From contig JAOQAD010000032.1 in the NCBI GenBank assembly GCA_025963775.1, forward strand, positions 45,199-109,198: DNA of 64,000 nt, written 5' to 3'. The position numbers and the translations under genes are program-made. Shown in pieces: positions 10,301 through 18,256 of the stretch. The DNA is from Bacteroidota bacterium (GTDB lineage: Bacteria > Bacteroidota > Bacteroidia > 2-12-FULL-35-15). The notes under the pieces are model-generated. The model was not told where the DNA came from. It searched no databases and was given only the letters and a program-made list of their open reading frames with translations. The stretch's first letter is position 1; each line of letters begins with the position of its first letter.

Positions 10301-10539
10301 CGGTGGACCTGCAGCTCGACAAGGGCGATATTATCTATATGTTCACGGACGGCTACCCGGATCAGTTCGGCGGGGAAAAAGGGAAGAAGATCAAAACCTC
10401 CAATATGAAAATAATGCTGGAGCAGATCCGTACCCTGCCATTCGATAAGCAGGAGATGATCGTTGACAGGTATTTCAACCGCTGGAAAGAAGGATACGAC
10501 CAGGTGGATGATGTGCTGTTCATCGCGATCAGGCTGTAA
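7393..10539 (+). CDS. Propeller-sensor (Reg_prop/Y_Y_Y) membrane protein with SpoIIE-type PP2C phosphatase
   Basis: A 1048-residue one-piece sensor. In order: signal peptide (1-24); about a dozen Reg_prop propeller blades (repeats of the type GYLWIGTGEGLCKFDG) over about residues 30-635; a Y_Y_Y domain (about 640-740); one membrane helix (about 752-770); a coiled coil (about 778-812, EEIEKKNKDITDSIRYAKRIQDALLP); and a SpoIIE/PP2C phosphatase (about 825-1048) with the metal motif CADATGHGVPGAF and TDGYPDQFGG. A periplasmic signal would gate dephosphorylation of a cytoplasmic anti-sigma-antagonist-type protein. The start is TTG at 7393, chosen because it gives the exact signal peptide. An RsbW-like kinase candidate lies at 31532-31945. 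Confidence 0.9.
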   Translation: MKTALRPYFLLFICLCFSLPAFTQAYQFKSYNIDNGISQPYVYTINQDKNGYLWIGTGEGLCKFDGVSFKSFYTTDGIAENFVTASYRDNNRNLWLGFNQGSITFYDGKHFKSINTSGFAKSPVTAITGDEKGNVWCATQNDGIFRISKIFEVSVYKIEFDRENIYSIAFVKSNRLLVGTAEGLKLYEMQGQEQKPKFLSIIKGIPEAQIKCISRKRNSTSFWIGSEDEGLFLLTPISGDQFRISSIADDIGIKLPNVQAVYEDAQSNLWVATFGNGVYKLFLSATQAKYKEFLHLSEENGLGNNYIKSIYSDHEGNMWIGTYGTGIIQITDNFFTFYKNFLKSYSDNVTCLIVDEHQKWFGLENGLLKIDVNAGQKYSTYNKSNGFTDDKVTAVYRADSTHLYIGTEEEGLYLVDTHTSTFKKIRLSDDELCNSINCITGYGNTLWVATKNGIFRMDNDKNTTSHYTTETGLPHNNINYIYYDKKNTVWIGTHSNFLSSINIKTDSLTNRKVYDATDLLTITGIFEDQDKNIWISTFGNGIFRIKDKITHFTTDKGLASNYCYGITDDGSGNIWIGHRMALSRFKPQKEIIDVFTKSEGITGDCNYNAFVKDESGNAWFGTTDGAIRFDPHKDKKNTIPPIVNISSIKFNDKEPQYSKDILLPYDTYKMRIDFIGISFRTNSNTLYQYKLEGFDADWSDKTKIPFVQYGKLSDGEYVFLLKAYNNDGIGNNTPLSVKIVIEKPFWKKWWFIVLCLAVLFYMIYFYIKIREGNHRRFQAQLQKALNEKTREVIAQKEEIEKKNKDITDSIRYAKRIQDALLPEVKKLYTHFPESFIFFQPRDIVSGDFYWYDKYGDKMIVACADATGHGVPGAFMSMIGSTLLKDITSRKGITSPAFALAALDEEIKMLLKQNDGEHDQTQDSVDLVICEIDVKTNMVRICSTKRSVFIVHKNELRLIKKENTDNQQYETVDLQLDKGDIIYMFTDGYPDQFGGEKGKKIKTSNMKIMLEQIRTLPFDKQEMIVDRYFNRWKEGYDQVDDVLFIAIRL

Positions 10540-10550
10540 TCAACGAAAAT

Positions 10551-10940
10551 TTATTTGAAAAATTTCTTCAGGCTGCTGACCAGCGTTGATATGCTGGAAG
10601 GCTTGATCACGTAATCAATGGCGCCATTGGCCATGGAAGTGCTGATATCATTGCTGTTGGAAGAAGTGGAGTACATCACAACAGGAATATCTTTTAACCG
10701 CGCATCGGCCTTTATTTTCCGGAGGCATTCCATTCCGTTCATTGCCGGCATGTTCAGGTCTAAAAAAATAAAATCAGGAAAGTGCTTGCTCATTTTTTCG
10801 AGCAGGCTGAGCGCCTCCCGCCCGCTCCGGGCATGGATCAATTCTACTTTGCAGTTGAGTGCTTCCACCGCTTCCGTGAAAAATTCGTGGTCGTCGTTAT
10901 CATCATCAATGAGCAGGCAGATGCTATTTTTTGATCTCAT
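10551..10940 (-). CDS. CheY-like single-domain response regulator
   Basis: A 129-residue receiver domain with no output domain. The acidic pocket DDD (12-14), phospho-acceptor D61 in FLDLNMP, the switch serine/threonine in YSTSS and the lysine in VIKPSS are all present. The form with an extended N-terminus and PVVMYSTSSNSNDI is typical of stand-alone Bacteroidota regulators, often used in phosphorelays or protein-protein switches. It converges with the sensor phosphatase (11 bp apart) and lies 21 bp after the AraC-family gene on the same strand, so it may form an operon with that regulator. No kinase is adjacent. Confidence 0.88.
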   Translation of the reverse strand: MRSKNSICLLIDDDNDDHEFFTEAVEALNCKVELIHARSGREALSLLEKMSKHFPDFIFLDLNMPAMNGMECLRKIKADARLKDIPVVMYSTSSNSNDISTSMANGAIDYVIKPSSISTLVSSLKKFFK

Positions 10941-10961
10941 AAATTTGATCCGTGCTGAAGG

Positions 10962-11981
10962 CTACAGGCCCATTGTTTTTATATAATCCTTTGGCGAAAC
11001 GCCGAATTTTTTCCTGAACTTGGAAGTGAAATGTCCCGAATGCTTGTATCCGACCATCTTCGCGATCTCCTTGATGGGGAACCTTTCTTCCGCGATCAGC
11101 AGCTTTGCTTTGCTCAGGCGCTCGTCCTGCAGCAGCTTATTGATGGAAGTATTGTAAAGAAGCCTGAATCCCTTTTTCAGTTTGTTCTCATTCACCCCGG
11201 TGAGCAGGGCAAGCTCTTTTATAGTAGGAGGCTGGATGATGTTTGCAAGCAGGCGGTGCCTTGCCTCAATGATCAGCTCCATGTCTTTTTTACGAAGCAC
11301 GGATTGCTTGTGGCTTGGCGCCAGGTCATCGATGTACTGCTTGATCTGCATGGCCATGATCTCCAGCGTTTGCGATTCCATGTACACGCGGCGCACAAGG
11401 CCTTTGTAATCATTCGTTTTTATATTCTGGATGCTTTGCGCAATGGTAAGGCTGTAATGCCCCTGGTATAAAAAGGAGCGTGAGCATTCAATATCAGTAA
11501 ATACATCCTTCAGCTCAACCGGCAGGGAGCTGACCGTATGCCGGATCTTCTGCATGTATTTTTTCCGGTCGATCTCGATGGAATAAAAATAAACCTGTTT
11601 TTCTGCCGGAAGCAGGAACAGCTGTTCGTTGTTGCTGGAGCCGGTTACCATCGAGCCCAGCAGGTTGGTAAGCTGGTACTGCAGGCGGTCGGCTTTGATC
11701 AGGTGCTTGAAGTCGTTCTGGATGCAGAAGATCAGTCGCAGTGGCTGAAATTCGTCACACTTGTACCTGAGCACCATATCTCTTTTTAAGGCGCAGCTGA
11801 ACATCAGCATTCCGAGGCCATCACGGAAATCAATCGCCGAGATAAAGCCTTCACCAAAAGCAGGTGGTACAATTATCTTATGTTCCGCATGCTCATTGAT
11901 CACTTCTGTCTTAAAATATTTCGCTAAGCTTTTAATCGTTGCATATACATCATACGTATTAAAAATCACTTCGTGAGGCAT
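10962..11981 (-). CDS. AraC-family transcriptional regulator
   Basis: A 339-residue regulator with an unassigned N-terminal sensing region (about 1-235) and a C-terminal double helix-turn-helix (about 240-339: IKELALLTGVNENKLKKGF in parts, then IKEIAKMVGYKHSGHFTSKF and GVSPKDYIKTMGL). The C-terminal block is the standard AraC/XylS signature. A ligand cannot be told from the sequence. It is upstream of the receiver-domain gene on the same strand. Confidence 0.88.
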   Translation of the reverse strand: MPHEVIFNTYDVYATIKSLAKYFKTEVINEHAEHKIIVPPAFGEGFISAIDFRDGLGMLMFSCALKRDMVLRYKCDEFQPLRLIFCIQNDFKHLIKADRLQYQLTNLLGSMVTGSSNNEQLFLLPAEKQVYFYSIEIDRKKYMQKIRHTVSSLPVELKDVFTDIECSRSFLYQGHYSLTIAQSIQNIKTNDYKGLVRRVYMESQTLEIMAMQIKQYIDDLAPSHKQSVLRKKDMELIIEARHRLLANIIQPPTIKELALLTGVNENKLKKGFRLLYNTSINKLLQDERLSKAKLLIAEERFPIKEIAKMVGYKHSGHFTSKFRKKFGVSPKDYIKTMGL

Positions 11982-12068
11982 AAGGTTCTGTTTTAGAAGG
12001 TGGTAAAAATAAATGTTAATAATTACATTTTTGCGCAGGTAAATAGCACAAATAGAACTATCTTTTTT

Positions 12069-12161
12069 ATGGAGTTTAACTTATTATTTAAAGAGTCAGC
12101 CTTTAATGAATGGCTTGATTTTATTGAGGATTGGGCAAAAAATCAACATCCAACGCGTTGA
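12069..12161 (+). CDS. Possible 30-residue small protein
   Basis: A short frame from ATG 12069 to TGA 12159-12161, in an otherwise gene-free gap of 273 bp. The peptide is amphipathic and acidic (MEFNLLFKESAFNEWLDFIE then DWAKNQHPTR). It has no signal, no homologue I recognise and only an AT-rich upstream region. It may be a true small protein, the N-terminal stub of a lost gene, or chance. Confidence 0.2.
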   Translation: MEFNLLFKESAFNEWLDFIEDWAKNQHPTR

Positions 12162-12254
12162 CTGTAAGCTGGTTACAATACCATCATATAAATCTTCGTG
12201 CCAACAGGCGTAAATAAATAAAAAAAGAGGGAGAAAAGTCCTTTTCCGGGCTGA

Positions 12255-13079
12255 TCAGAACAGCGACATCTGCTCTGCCTTCAACCTTACCCGGCTTGTT
12301 TCCGGAAGCGGCCCGGCGGTGATTTCATATACAGGCATTTCCCCGTAACGGGAAGCAACAACAATGGTAGTGCTCCCGGCATGACGATTGAAAAGCTCAT
12401 GCACCAATTCGGGCGTATTATTATTTTTGGAAAGATGGGCAAGCAGTAAAAGGCTTAAAGAAGAAGAGCGGTATTTTGTAAAAACCTCCAGCGCCTGGTC
12501 ATTGGATAAGTGGCCATGCCCGCCGCTGATGCGCTTCTTCAGGTAATAAGGATAATTTCCCTCCTTCAGCATCTGCTCATCGTAATTTGCTTCAAGGAAG
12601 GCCGCATGGCATTGTTTGAAATGATTTACGAGGTGCTCGCAGGGTACACCGATATCCGTATAAACGCCAATGTTTACACCATTGCCGCTGATGGTAAAGC
12701 TGTATGGATCTGCAGCATCGTGGCGCTTCTGAAAAGGCACCACCGTTAAGCCGCCGACCTTTATTTCTTCATGTGCCTCAAATGAATAAAGCAGCGAAGG
12801 GTCGATCTTTAATTTTCCCGACACAAGCGTTGCCTGCGTAATGTAGACAGGCAGCTGGTATTTTTTTGCAAGCACCTCCACGCCCCGGATGTGATCGGAA
12901 TGCTCATGCGAAACAAAAAGCGCTTTCACTTTTTCCATCGATAATCCAAGGCGTGCCATCCGCTTGTCGGTTTCCCTGCAGGAGATGCCCGCATCAACCA
13001 ATACGGCCTCTTCGTTATTACCAACGTAATAACAATTGCCATTGCTGCCTGAATTAAGTGATGTTATGAAAAGTGACAT
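12255..13079 (-). CDS. MBL-fold metallo-hydrolase, WalJ/YycJ type
   Basis: A 274-residue cytoplasmic metallo-beta-lactamase-fold hydrolase. The metal motif HEHSDH is at H58-H63. Further ligands are likely in TDIGVPC and GGHGHLSN, and FLEANYDEQML is typical of the YycJ/WalJ subgroup, which in other bacteria is linked to DNA exonuclease activity and cell-wall/cell-cycle coordination. The substrate here is unproven. It is monocistronic; a TATCTTTG element lies 9 bp upstream of the ATG, implying a very short 5' leader. Confidence 0.85.
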   Translation of the reverse strand: MSLFITSLNSGSNGNCYYVGNNEEAVLVDAGISCRETDKRMARLGLSMEKVKALFVSHEHSDHIRGVEVLAKKYQLPVYITQATLVSGKLKIDPSLLYSFEAHEEIKVGGLTVVPFQKRHDAADPYSFTISGNGVNIGVYTDIGVPCEHLVNHFKQCHAAFLEANYDEQMLKEGNYPYYLKKRISGGHGHLSNDQALEVFTKYRSSSLSLLLLAHLSKNNNTPELVHELFNRHAGSTTIVVASRYGEMPVYEITAGPLPETSRVRLKAEQMSLF

Positions 13080-13087
13080 GAATGCTG

Positions 13088-13095
13088 CAAAGATA
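13088..13095 (-). promoter_or_regulatory. -7 promoter element (TAnnTTTG) of the WalJ-like gene
   Basis: The minus strand reads TATCTTTG, an exact match to the Bacteroidota -7 consensus TAnnTTTG, 9 bp before the start codon at 13079. No clear TTTG -33 partner is seen. Confidence 0.45.
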
Positions 13096-13142
13096 ATCTA
13101 TATAAAGGGCTTACAGGAAGATGTGAAAAAATAAATTCTTAT

Positions 13143-13358
13143 CGCGTCAGTTCGAGTATTTCTCTGACGGCAGGAAGAGAAATATATCAAGAACAAGCTT
13201 GGCTTAGCTAATGAAGATCACTATCTCTATAGCGTCAGTTCGAGTGTTTCTCTGACGATAGGAAGAGAAATGTATCGAGAACAAGCTGCCTAAGGCAATG
13301 AAGATATTCCTATCAACACTTCTCGATACTCTCCCTGCGGTCGAACTCGAAGTGACAT
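13143..13358. repeat. Dispersed palindromic repeat, variant with duplicated left half
   Basis: Two direct copies of an 80-85 bp unit (13144-13228 and 13231-13312), each starting GCGTCAGTTCGAGT and containing GAAGAGAAAT, AGAACAAGCT and AATGAAGAT. They are followed by the right half CTTCTCGATACTCTCCC ... GTCGAACTCGAAGTGAC (13318-13356). The halves match those of the 95-bp copies at 21128 and 37051. The 326-bp gap between dprA and the WalJ-like gene is almost entirely made of this element. Confidence 0.75.
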
Positions 13359-13405
13359 ACCATTATTAGTTTAAGAAAACGCTTATAAGCGGCCTGTTAA
13401 AAACA

Positions 13406-14506
13406 CTAATTGAGCTTATACATCTTTCCCGGAAGCGAACGTACGATCCCTGAGAACTCCAGTGTAAGCAGCAGCGTGGACACCTTGCTCATCGGCATTT
13501 TTGCAAGATGGCAGATCTCATCCACGTTCACCGTATTTTTTTCTTTCAGCAGGTTCACGAGGATCTCCTCCTCCGGTTTTAATTCAACGAACAGTTTCCG
13601 CTGCACCAGTGCATCCTTCTTTTTCAGCTGCTCCCAGCCCATAATGTAAATAACATCCTCTGCCGACTGGATCAGCGCCGCTTTGTTCTGCTTGATGATC
13701 GCGTTGCAGCCTTCCGAAGTAAGATCGCCGATCCTGCCGGGGAATGCGAACACATCGCGGTTGTAGCTATTGGCAATATCGGCGGTGATCAGCGAGCCGC
13801 CATCTTTTTTTGATTCCACCACAATGGTCGCATCCGAAATTCCCGCTACGATCCTGTTCCTTCTCGGAAAATTTTCCCTGTCAGGTTTTGTGTTGCTGGT
13901 AAAATCACTGAGCAGGCCGCCCTGCCGGATCATCTTTTCCGCTACCGCCTTGTGCACTCCCGGGTACACTTTATCGAGCCCGTGCGCAAATACACCGATG
14001 GTCTGCAAGCCATTCTCCATCGCTGCTTTATGCGCATACACATCAATGCCGTATGCAAGCCCGCTCACGATCAGCGGGTTGAAAGCGGCAAGCGCTGCAA
14101 CTAATTTTTCACACAGCTCTCTCCCGTAATCAGTAGCTTCGCGTGTGCCCACGATGCTGATGATTTTTTCCGCGTTAAGGTCTGCATTGCCTTTCATGTA
14201 AAGCATTACCGGGCTATCCTCGCAATGGGTCAACCGCTTCGGATAAACGGGATCAAGATAGAACACCGGCGTGATCGCGTTCTTCTCAATGAATTTTATT
14301 TCTTCCTCCGCACGTGAAAACACATCCTGTCCCAGCACCGCTTTTGCATAGACAGTACCGATGCCCGGGATCTTTTCAAGCGCGGCCTTCTTCTCTTTGA
14401 AAACAGCTTCCACGCTTCCACAATAGGCCACCAGCCGCTTGGCGAGTATATCGCCGATGTTTGGGATCAGCGTAAGCGCGATCCTGTACTTTAAATGTTC
14501 ATTCAT
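13406..14506 (-). CDS. dprA: DNA-processing protein DprA
   Basis: A 366-residue protein that loads RecA onto incoming single-stranded DNA in natural transformation. Residues about 1-65 are a SAM/HhH-like region (YRIALTLIPNIGDILAKRL; IPGIGTVYA). The Rossmann core has VGTREATDYGRELC and the signature SGLAYGIDVYAHKAAM, with RRNRIVAGISDATIVVESK and the SLITADIANSYNRDVFAFPG block. The last 60 residues are a winged-helix-like domain. The start is ATG at 14506; the frame runs 38 codons further upstream, but the added residues are cysteine-rich, non-conserved and cross the promoter region. Confidence 0.92.
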   Translation of the reverse strand: MNEHLKYRIALTLIPNIGDILAKRLVAYCGSVEAVFKEKKAALEKIPGIGTVYAKAVLGQDVFSRAEEEIKFIEKNAITPVFYLDPVYPKRLTHCEDSPVMLYMKGNADLNAEKIISIVGTREATDYGRELCEKLVAALAAFNPLIVSGLAYGIDVYAHKAAMENGLQTIGVFAHGLDKVYPGVHKAVAEKMIRQGGLLSDFTSNTKPDRENFPRRNRIVAGISDATIVVESKKDGGSLITADIANSYNRDVFAFPGRIGDLTSEGCNAIIKQNKAALIQSAEDVIYIMGWEQLKKKDALVQRKLFVELKPEEEILVNLLKEKNTVNVDEICHLAKMPMSKVSTLLLTLEFSGIVRSLPGKMYKLN

Positions 14507-14730
14507 AAAATTAAAAATGCAATTGCTGAAAAAGACCATTCCTGATCCTGAACACCAGCTCCCGGAGTATTGGGCCTGCTGCTCAATTTGTGTTAAAATG
14601 CAATTATTTGTACATTGCACTATCCATAGAACGCAAAAATAGGAATTAATGCATGCAGAGCAGTTTCTGTTGAAAATTTATTTCCTTTAATGCCTCGGCG
14701 GATACGCTTTACAGAAACCTCATATAGTAC

Positions 14731-17055
14731 ATGAAAAAATTACTTACTCCGATATTTTTCCTGCAGGCCATAGGTTCATTGTTCGCCCAAACCTCTTATT
14801 TAAAAGGCAGGATCGCCGATTCAAAAACAAAGGAAACCATTGTAGGCGCCAGTGTGGTGATCGATGATTCCACGGGCACGGTGACCGATATCAACGGCGA
14901 TTATTTCACAAAGGCCAGGGCAGGAAAGCACAAAGTTGAATTCAAATTTGTAGGATATAAATCTCAGTCATTAACAGTGGATGTGCCTGCAAACGATACA
15001 GCCACCATTTCTGCAGTACTCGAAAGCGATTCACGGCAGCTGGATGTGGTGGTGGTTTCGGCAGGCCGCTTTGAACAAAAACTGGGAGATGTTACCGTGT
15101 CGATGGAAGTGCTCAGGCCTTCCCTGATCGAAAATAAAAACGCAAGCTCCATCGAGAACATCATGGAGCAGGTGCCCGGCGTGAACATGATCGACGGGCA
15201 GGCAAACATCCGCGGCGGCAGCGGCTTCAGCTATGGCGCCGGCAGCCGCGTATTGCTGATGGTGGACGAGATGCCGATGCTTACCGCAGATGCGGGAGAT
15301 GTGAAATGGAGCTTTCTTCCTATAGAGAACTGTGAACAGGTGGAAGTGATCAAAGGTGCATCATCGGCCCTGTTCGGATCATCAGCACTCAACGGCGTGA
15401 TCAATTTCCGCACAGCTTACGCGAAGGATGAACCGGAAACAAAGATCGTTTTTAACGGCGGCTATTACGATCGCCCTAAGCGGAATGAGCTGGTATGGTG
15501 GCAGGATGGCAATCCTACTTTCGGCGGGATCAATTTTTATCACGGGCAGAAGATCAAACAGCTCGACCTTGTGATCGGCGCAAACATATACGACGACCGC
15601 GGATACCGCGAGCTCGAAACAGAACAGCGCTACCGTGCGAATGTAAACCTGCGCTACCGTTTCAAAAAAATAAAGGGGCTTTCGATCGGGGTGAATGCAA
15701 ACACGATCCGCACACAGGGCGGCTTATTCCTCATCTGGCAGGATGCCGACAGCGGCGCCTACCGTCCTTCCGGCGGCGACCTCAGCCATTACACAACCTA
15801 CAGGAGCAACGTGGATCCTTTCATTACGTATTACACCTCATCGGGCGGAAGGCATTCATTGCGCGGACGCTTTTTCCGCACCACGAACCTGAACAATACC
15901 GACCAGGAATCGACCGCAGATGTATACTACAGCGAATACCAATACCAGAAGCATTTTAAGAATAACCTCACCTGGACAACAGGATTGGTGTACAATTACA
16001 ACGAAGTGCATTCAGGCGCGCTGTACGGCACTCACTTCAGCAACAACGCTTCGGCTTACCTGCAACTTGATAAGCGCTTCTTTAAAAAGCTCTCCGTTTC
16101 CCTCGGTGTAAGGGGTGAATATTTCAAAACAGACACGCTGGAAACACGCGAGAATGTGTATCTCCTGCTGGATGAATCAAAACCCATCGCAAAACAATCG
16201 AAAGTAAAACCTGTTGCACGCCTCGGGCTTAATTACCAGTTGACGGGCTCAACTTTTGTGCGTGCTTCATTCGGACAGGGCTTTCGTTTTCCAAGCGTTG
16301 CAGAGCGCTTTATCAAAACCACGGCAAGCGGCCTCGACCTTTACCCGAACGACAGCCTGCAGCCTGAAAGCGGCTGGAGCGCAGAGATTGGGATCAAGCA
16401 GGGCATAAAGATCGGTGAATGGAAAGGATTTGTCGACCTTGCAGTTTTCCAAACGGAATATCACAACATGATGGAATTCACCTTCGGGCAGTATGGCCCT
16501 GTTGTACCGCCATACAATACGCCGCAGGCACTCGGGCTCGGCTTTAAATCGCAGAACATAGGCAACACAAGGATCACGGGAGCGGAGATCTCTATCATGG
16601 GACAAGGCAAGCTGGGGCCCGTGACGATGACGGCATTGATGGGTTATACCTATATCAAGCCGATCCAGATCGACTACGACCTGGCACAGGACAGCGCCAA
16701 AGGTGCAACCTATGAGAATATCCTCAAGTACAGGTATGAGCATACGGCGAAAGCTGATGTTGAGCTCAGCTATAAAGGATTCAGCTTCGGTGTCAGCTGC
16801 AGGTACAATAGCTTCATGAAGAACATCGACCGCTTTTTCCTGGATGAAGCATCCGGGATCAAAGGCGTGAAAAAATACCGTGAGAAAAATAAAAATGGCG
16901 ACACCGTTTTTGATGGCCGCATCTCTTACCAGGTAACAAAAACGGCAAAGGTCGGATTTATCGTGAACAATGTTTTCAATCATGAATACGTTGGCCGCCC
17001 TGCAGACATGCAGCCTCCGCGCTCCTATGCGATCCAGGTCAGCTTAAAATTTTAA
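14731..17055 (+). CDS. TonB-dependent outer-membrane receptor
   Basis: A 774-residue outer-membrane transporter. Signal peptide 1-20 (ends LFAQ); a CarboxypepD_reg-like domain (about 24-105: LKGRIADSKTKETIVGASV in parts); a plug domain (about 115-235: IENIMEQVPGVNMIDGQANI in parts, IRGGSGFSYGAGSR, VEVIKGASSALFGSSALNGV); and a 22-strand-type barrel ending YAIQVSLKF, the usual terminal aromatic. The length suits siderophore, cobalamin or other small-ligand import rather than SusC (about 1000 residues with a SusD partner; none is present). The substrate is unknown. It is 30 bp ahead of the dioxygenase gene. Confidence 0.9.
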   Translation: MKKLLTPIFFLQAIGSLFAQTSYLKGRIADSKTKETIVGASVVIDDSTGTVTDINGDYFTKARAGKHKVEFKFVGYKSQSLTVDVPANDTATISAVLESDSRQLDVVVVSAGRFEQKLGDVTVSMEVLRPSLIENKNASSIENIMEQVPGVNMIDGQANIRGGSGFSYGAGSRVLLMVDEMPMLTADAGDVKWSFLPIENCEQVEVIKGASSALFGSSALNGVINFRTAYAKDEPETKIVFNGGYYDRPKRNELVWWQDGNPTFGGINFYHGQKIKQLDLVIGANIYDDRGYRELETEQRYRANVNLRYRFKKIKGLSIGVNANTIRTQGGLFLIWQDADSGAYRPSGGDLSHYTTYRSNVDPFITYYTSSGGRHSLRGRFFRTTNLNNTDQESTADVYYSEYQYQKHFKNNLTWTTGLVYNYNEVHSGALYGTHFSNNASAYLQLDKRFFKKLSVSLGVRGEYFKTDTLETRENVYLLLDESKPIAKQSKVKPVARLGLNYQLTGSTFVRASFGQGFRFPSVAERFIKTTASGLDLYPNDSLQPESGWSAEIGIKQGIKIGEWKGFVDLAVFQTEYHNMMEFTFGQYGPVVPPYNTPQALGLGFKSQNIGNTRITGAEISIMGQGKLGPVTMTALMGYTYIKPIQIDYDLAQDSAKGATYENILKYRYEHTAKADVELSYKGFSFGVSCRYNSFMKNIDRFFLDEASGIKGVKKYREKNKNGDTVFDGRISYQVTKTAKVGFIVNNVFNHEYVGRPADMQPPRSYAIQVSLKF

Positions 17056-17084
17056 ATGATCATTTCAATAACAGATAAACACAC

Positions 17085-17624
17085 ATGACAGTACAGCGCC
17101 CTTTTAATTTCAAAAAATGGATCGATGATAACCGGCATTTACTGAAGCCGCCGGTAGGCAACAAAGTGGTCTATGAAAATACAGAGTTCATTGTGATGGT
17201 GGTTGGCGGCCCGAATTCCCGCAAGGATTATCATTTCAATGAAAGCGAAGAATTTTTTTACCAGCTCGAAGGCGATATTAAAGTTGGCATCCAGGAAGAT
17301 GGAAAAGCAGTAACGGTCGACATTAAGGAAGGCGATATTTTCCTCCTGCCTCCACGCGTTCCGCACAACCCTATGCGCGGACCAAACACCATCGGCCTTG
17401 TGATGGAGCGAAAACGCAGAAAAGGTGAAGAGGACGGGCTGATGTGGTTCTGCGAAAAATGCAATGAAAAGCTGTACGAACGTAAGTTCAAGCTCACCAA
17501 TATCATGACCCAGTTCCAGGAAACATTCGCTGTTTTCTACGGAAGCACCGATCTGCGCACCTGCAAAAAATGCGGGCATGTAATGGAACCGCCGGTTGCA
17601 CCCAAGGTGGAGAATACGCATTAG
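17085..17624 (+). CDS. nbaC: 3-hydroxyanthranilate 3,4-dioxygenase
   Basis: A 179-residue non-haem iron cupin that opens the ring of 3-hydroxyanthranilate to give the precursor of quinolinate, in tryptophan (kynurenine) breakdown and de novo NAD synthesis. Catalytic iron ligands are H50, E56 and H93 (DYHFNESEE; PPRVPHNP); substrate arginines are R46 and R97. The bacterial form's second, rubredoxin-like iron site is present: C122/C125 and C159/C162. The length is normal. The rest of the kynurenine pathway is not in the window, but nadD is at 45961. Confidence 0.93.
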   Translation: MTVQRPFNFKKWIDDNRHLLKPPVGNKVVYENTEFIVMVVGGPNSRKDYHFNESEEFFYQLEGDIKVGIQEDGKAVTVDIKEGDIFLLPPRVPHNPMRGPNTIGLVMERKRRKGEEDGLMWFCEKCNEKLYERKFKLTNIMTQFQETFAVFYGSTDLRTCKKCGHVMEPPVAPKVENTH

Positions 17625-17905
17625 TCCGGAGTTGGTAGAGCTTAGCCCGGAGACGGTTAATAGTACGATTGAAGCCTAAATTAAAACTAAAGTTTTAATC
17701 TGTGCAGGATCAATTCCCCTCTTGAGAGGGGTTAGGGGTGTGTTGTACAGATTTGTATTTTATTGAGTTTGAACAAGCGTGTTGAGATTGCTTCGTCGTA
17801 CCTCCTCGCAATGACTTACCAGCCGGGATGACAACAAACACAGATTCGTAAAATTCGTACAGATTCGTAATCCGTACATTAGTAACAGATTAGTAATTAG
17901 CAGAC
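17625..17905. repeat. Cluster of three intergenic repeat types
   Basis: A 281-bp gap packed with dispersed short repeats: CCCCTCTTGAGAGGGG with trailing TTAGGGGTG (17715-17742); a GATTGCTTCGTCG ... CCTCGCAATGAC hairpin (17784-17815), a REP-like motif common in Bacteroidota and repeated at 21306; and an ATTCGTA-type repeat (17839-17878, CACAGATTCGT ... TTCGTAATCCGTA), repeated at 21264, 21344, 40455 and 45929. No gene. Confidence 0.6.
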
Positions 17906-18256
17906 ATGAATAAAGAAGAGCTCGACGTAGAATTTGAAAAAGTAATGAAAGCCATGGCGCCGCAGTTCGGTGAAGAGATCGATGAGCAGGCGATCCTGTT
18001 CCTGATCGGCGTGCAGGAATTGGGCAAAGGAAAAATAAAGCTGAATAAGAATGAGAAGCTGGATGTGATGCACATTGCCATCTGCACCCTGCTTACTCCT
18101 TATGGGTATTATGAATATGAAGGCCTCGACAAGGACGGCTGGCCGCACTGGAAAGTAAATGAAAAGCTGCCCCCGCTAAGGCCCATGCAGCAGCAATTGC
18201 TCATTAAACAGGCAATCGTGGAATACTTTAAAGCGAATGAACTGATGGAAGAGTAA
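17906..18256 (+). CDS. Conserved-looking cytoplasmic protein, unknown function
   Basis: A 116-residue acidic protein without signal peptide or membrane segment. The middle (about residues 38-75) reads GKGKIKLNKNEKLDVMHIAI then CTLLTPYGYYEY, and the tail is helical (QQLLIKQAIVEYFKANELMEE). The balanced codon use and compact length argue for a real gene. The family was not recognised. It converges with the lipoprotein gene, their stops abutting at 18256/18257. Confidence 0.65.
   Translation: MNKEELDVEFEKVMKAMAPQFGEEIDEQAILFLIGVQELGKGKIKLNKNEKLDVMHIAICTLLTPYGYYEYEGLDKDGWPHWKVNEKLPPLRPMQQQLLIKQAIVEYFKANELMEE

Noticed and set aside
13143..13358. Possible CRISPR-like direct repeats
   Set aside because: Only two long (about 85 bp) units with almost no spacer between them, and no cas genes; they belong to the dispersed palindromic element.
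16267..16983. Minus-strand frame of 238 codons
   Set aside because: Antisense to the TonB receptor barrel; no recognisable domain.
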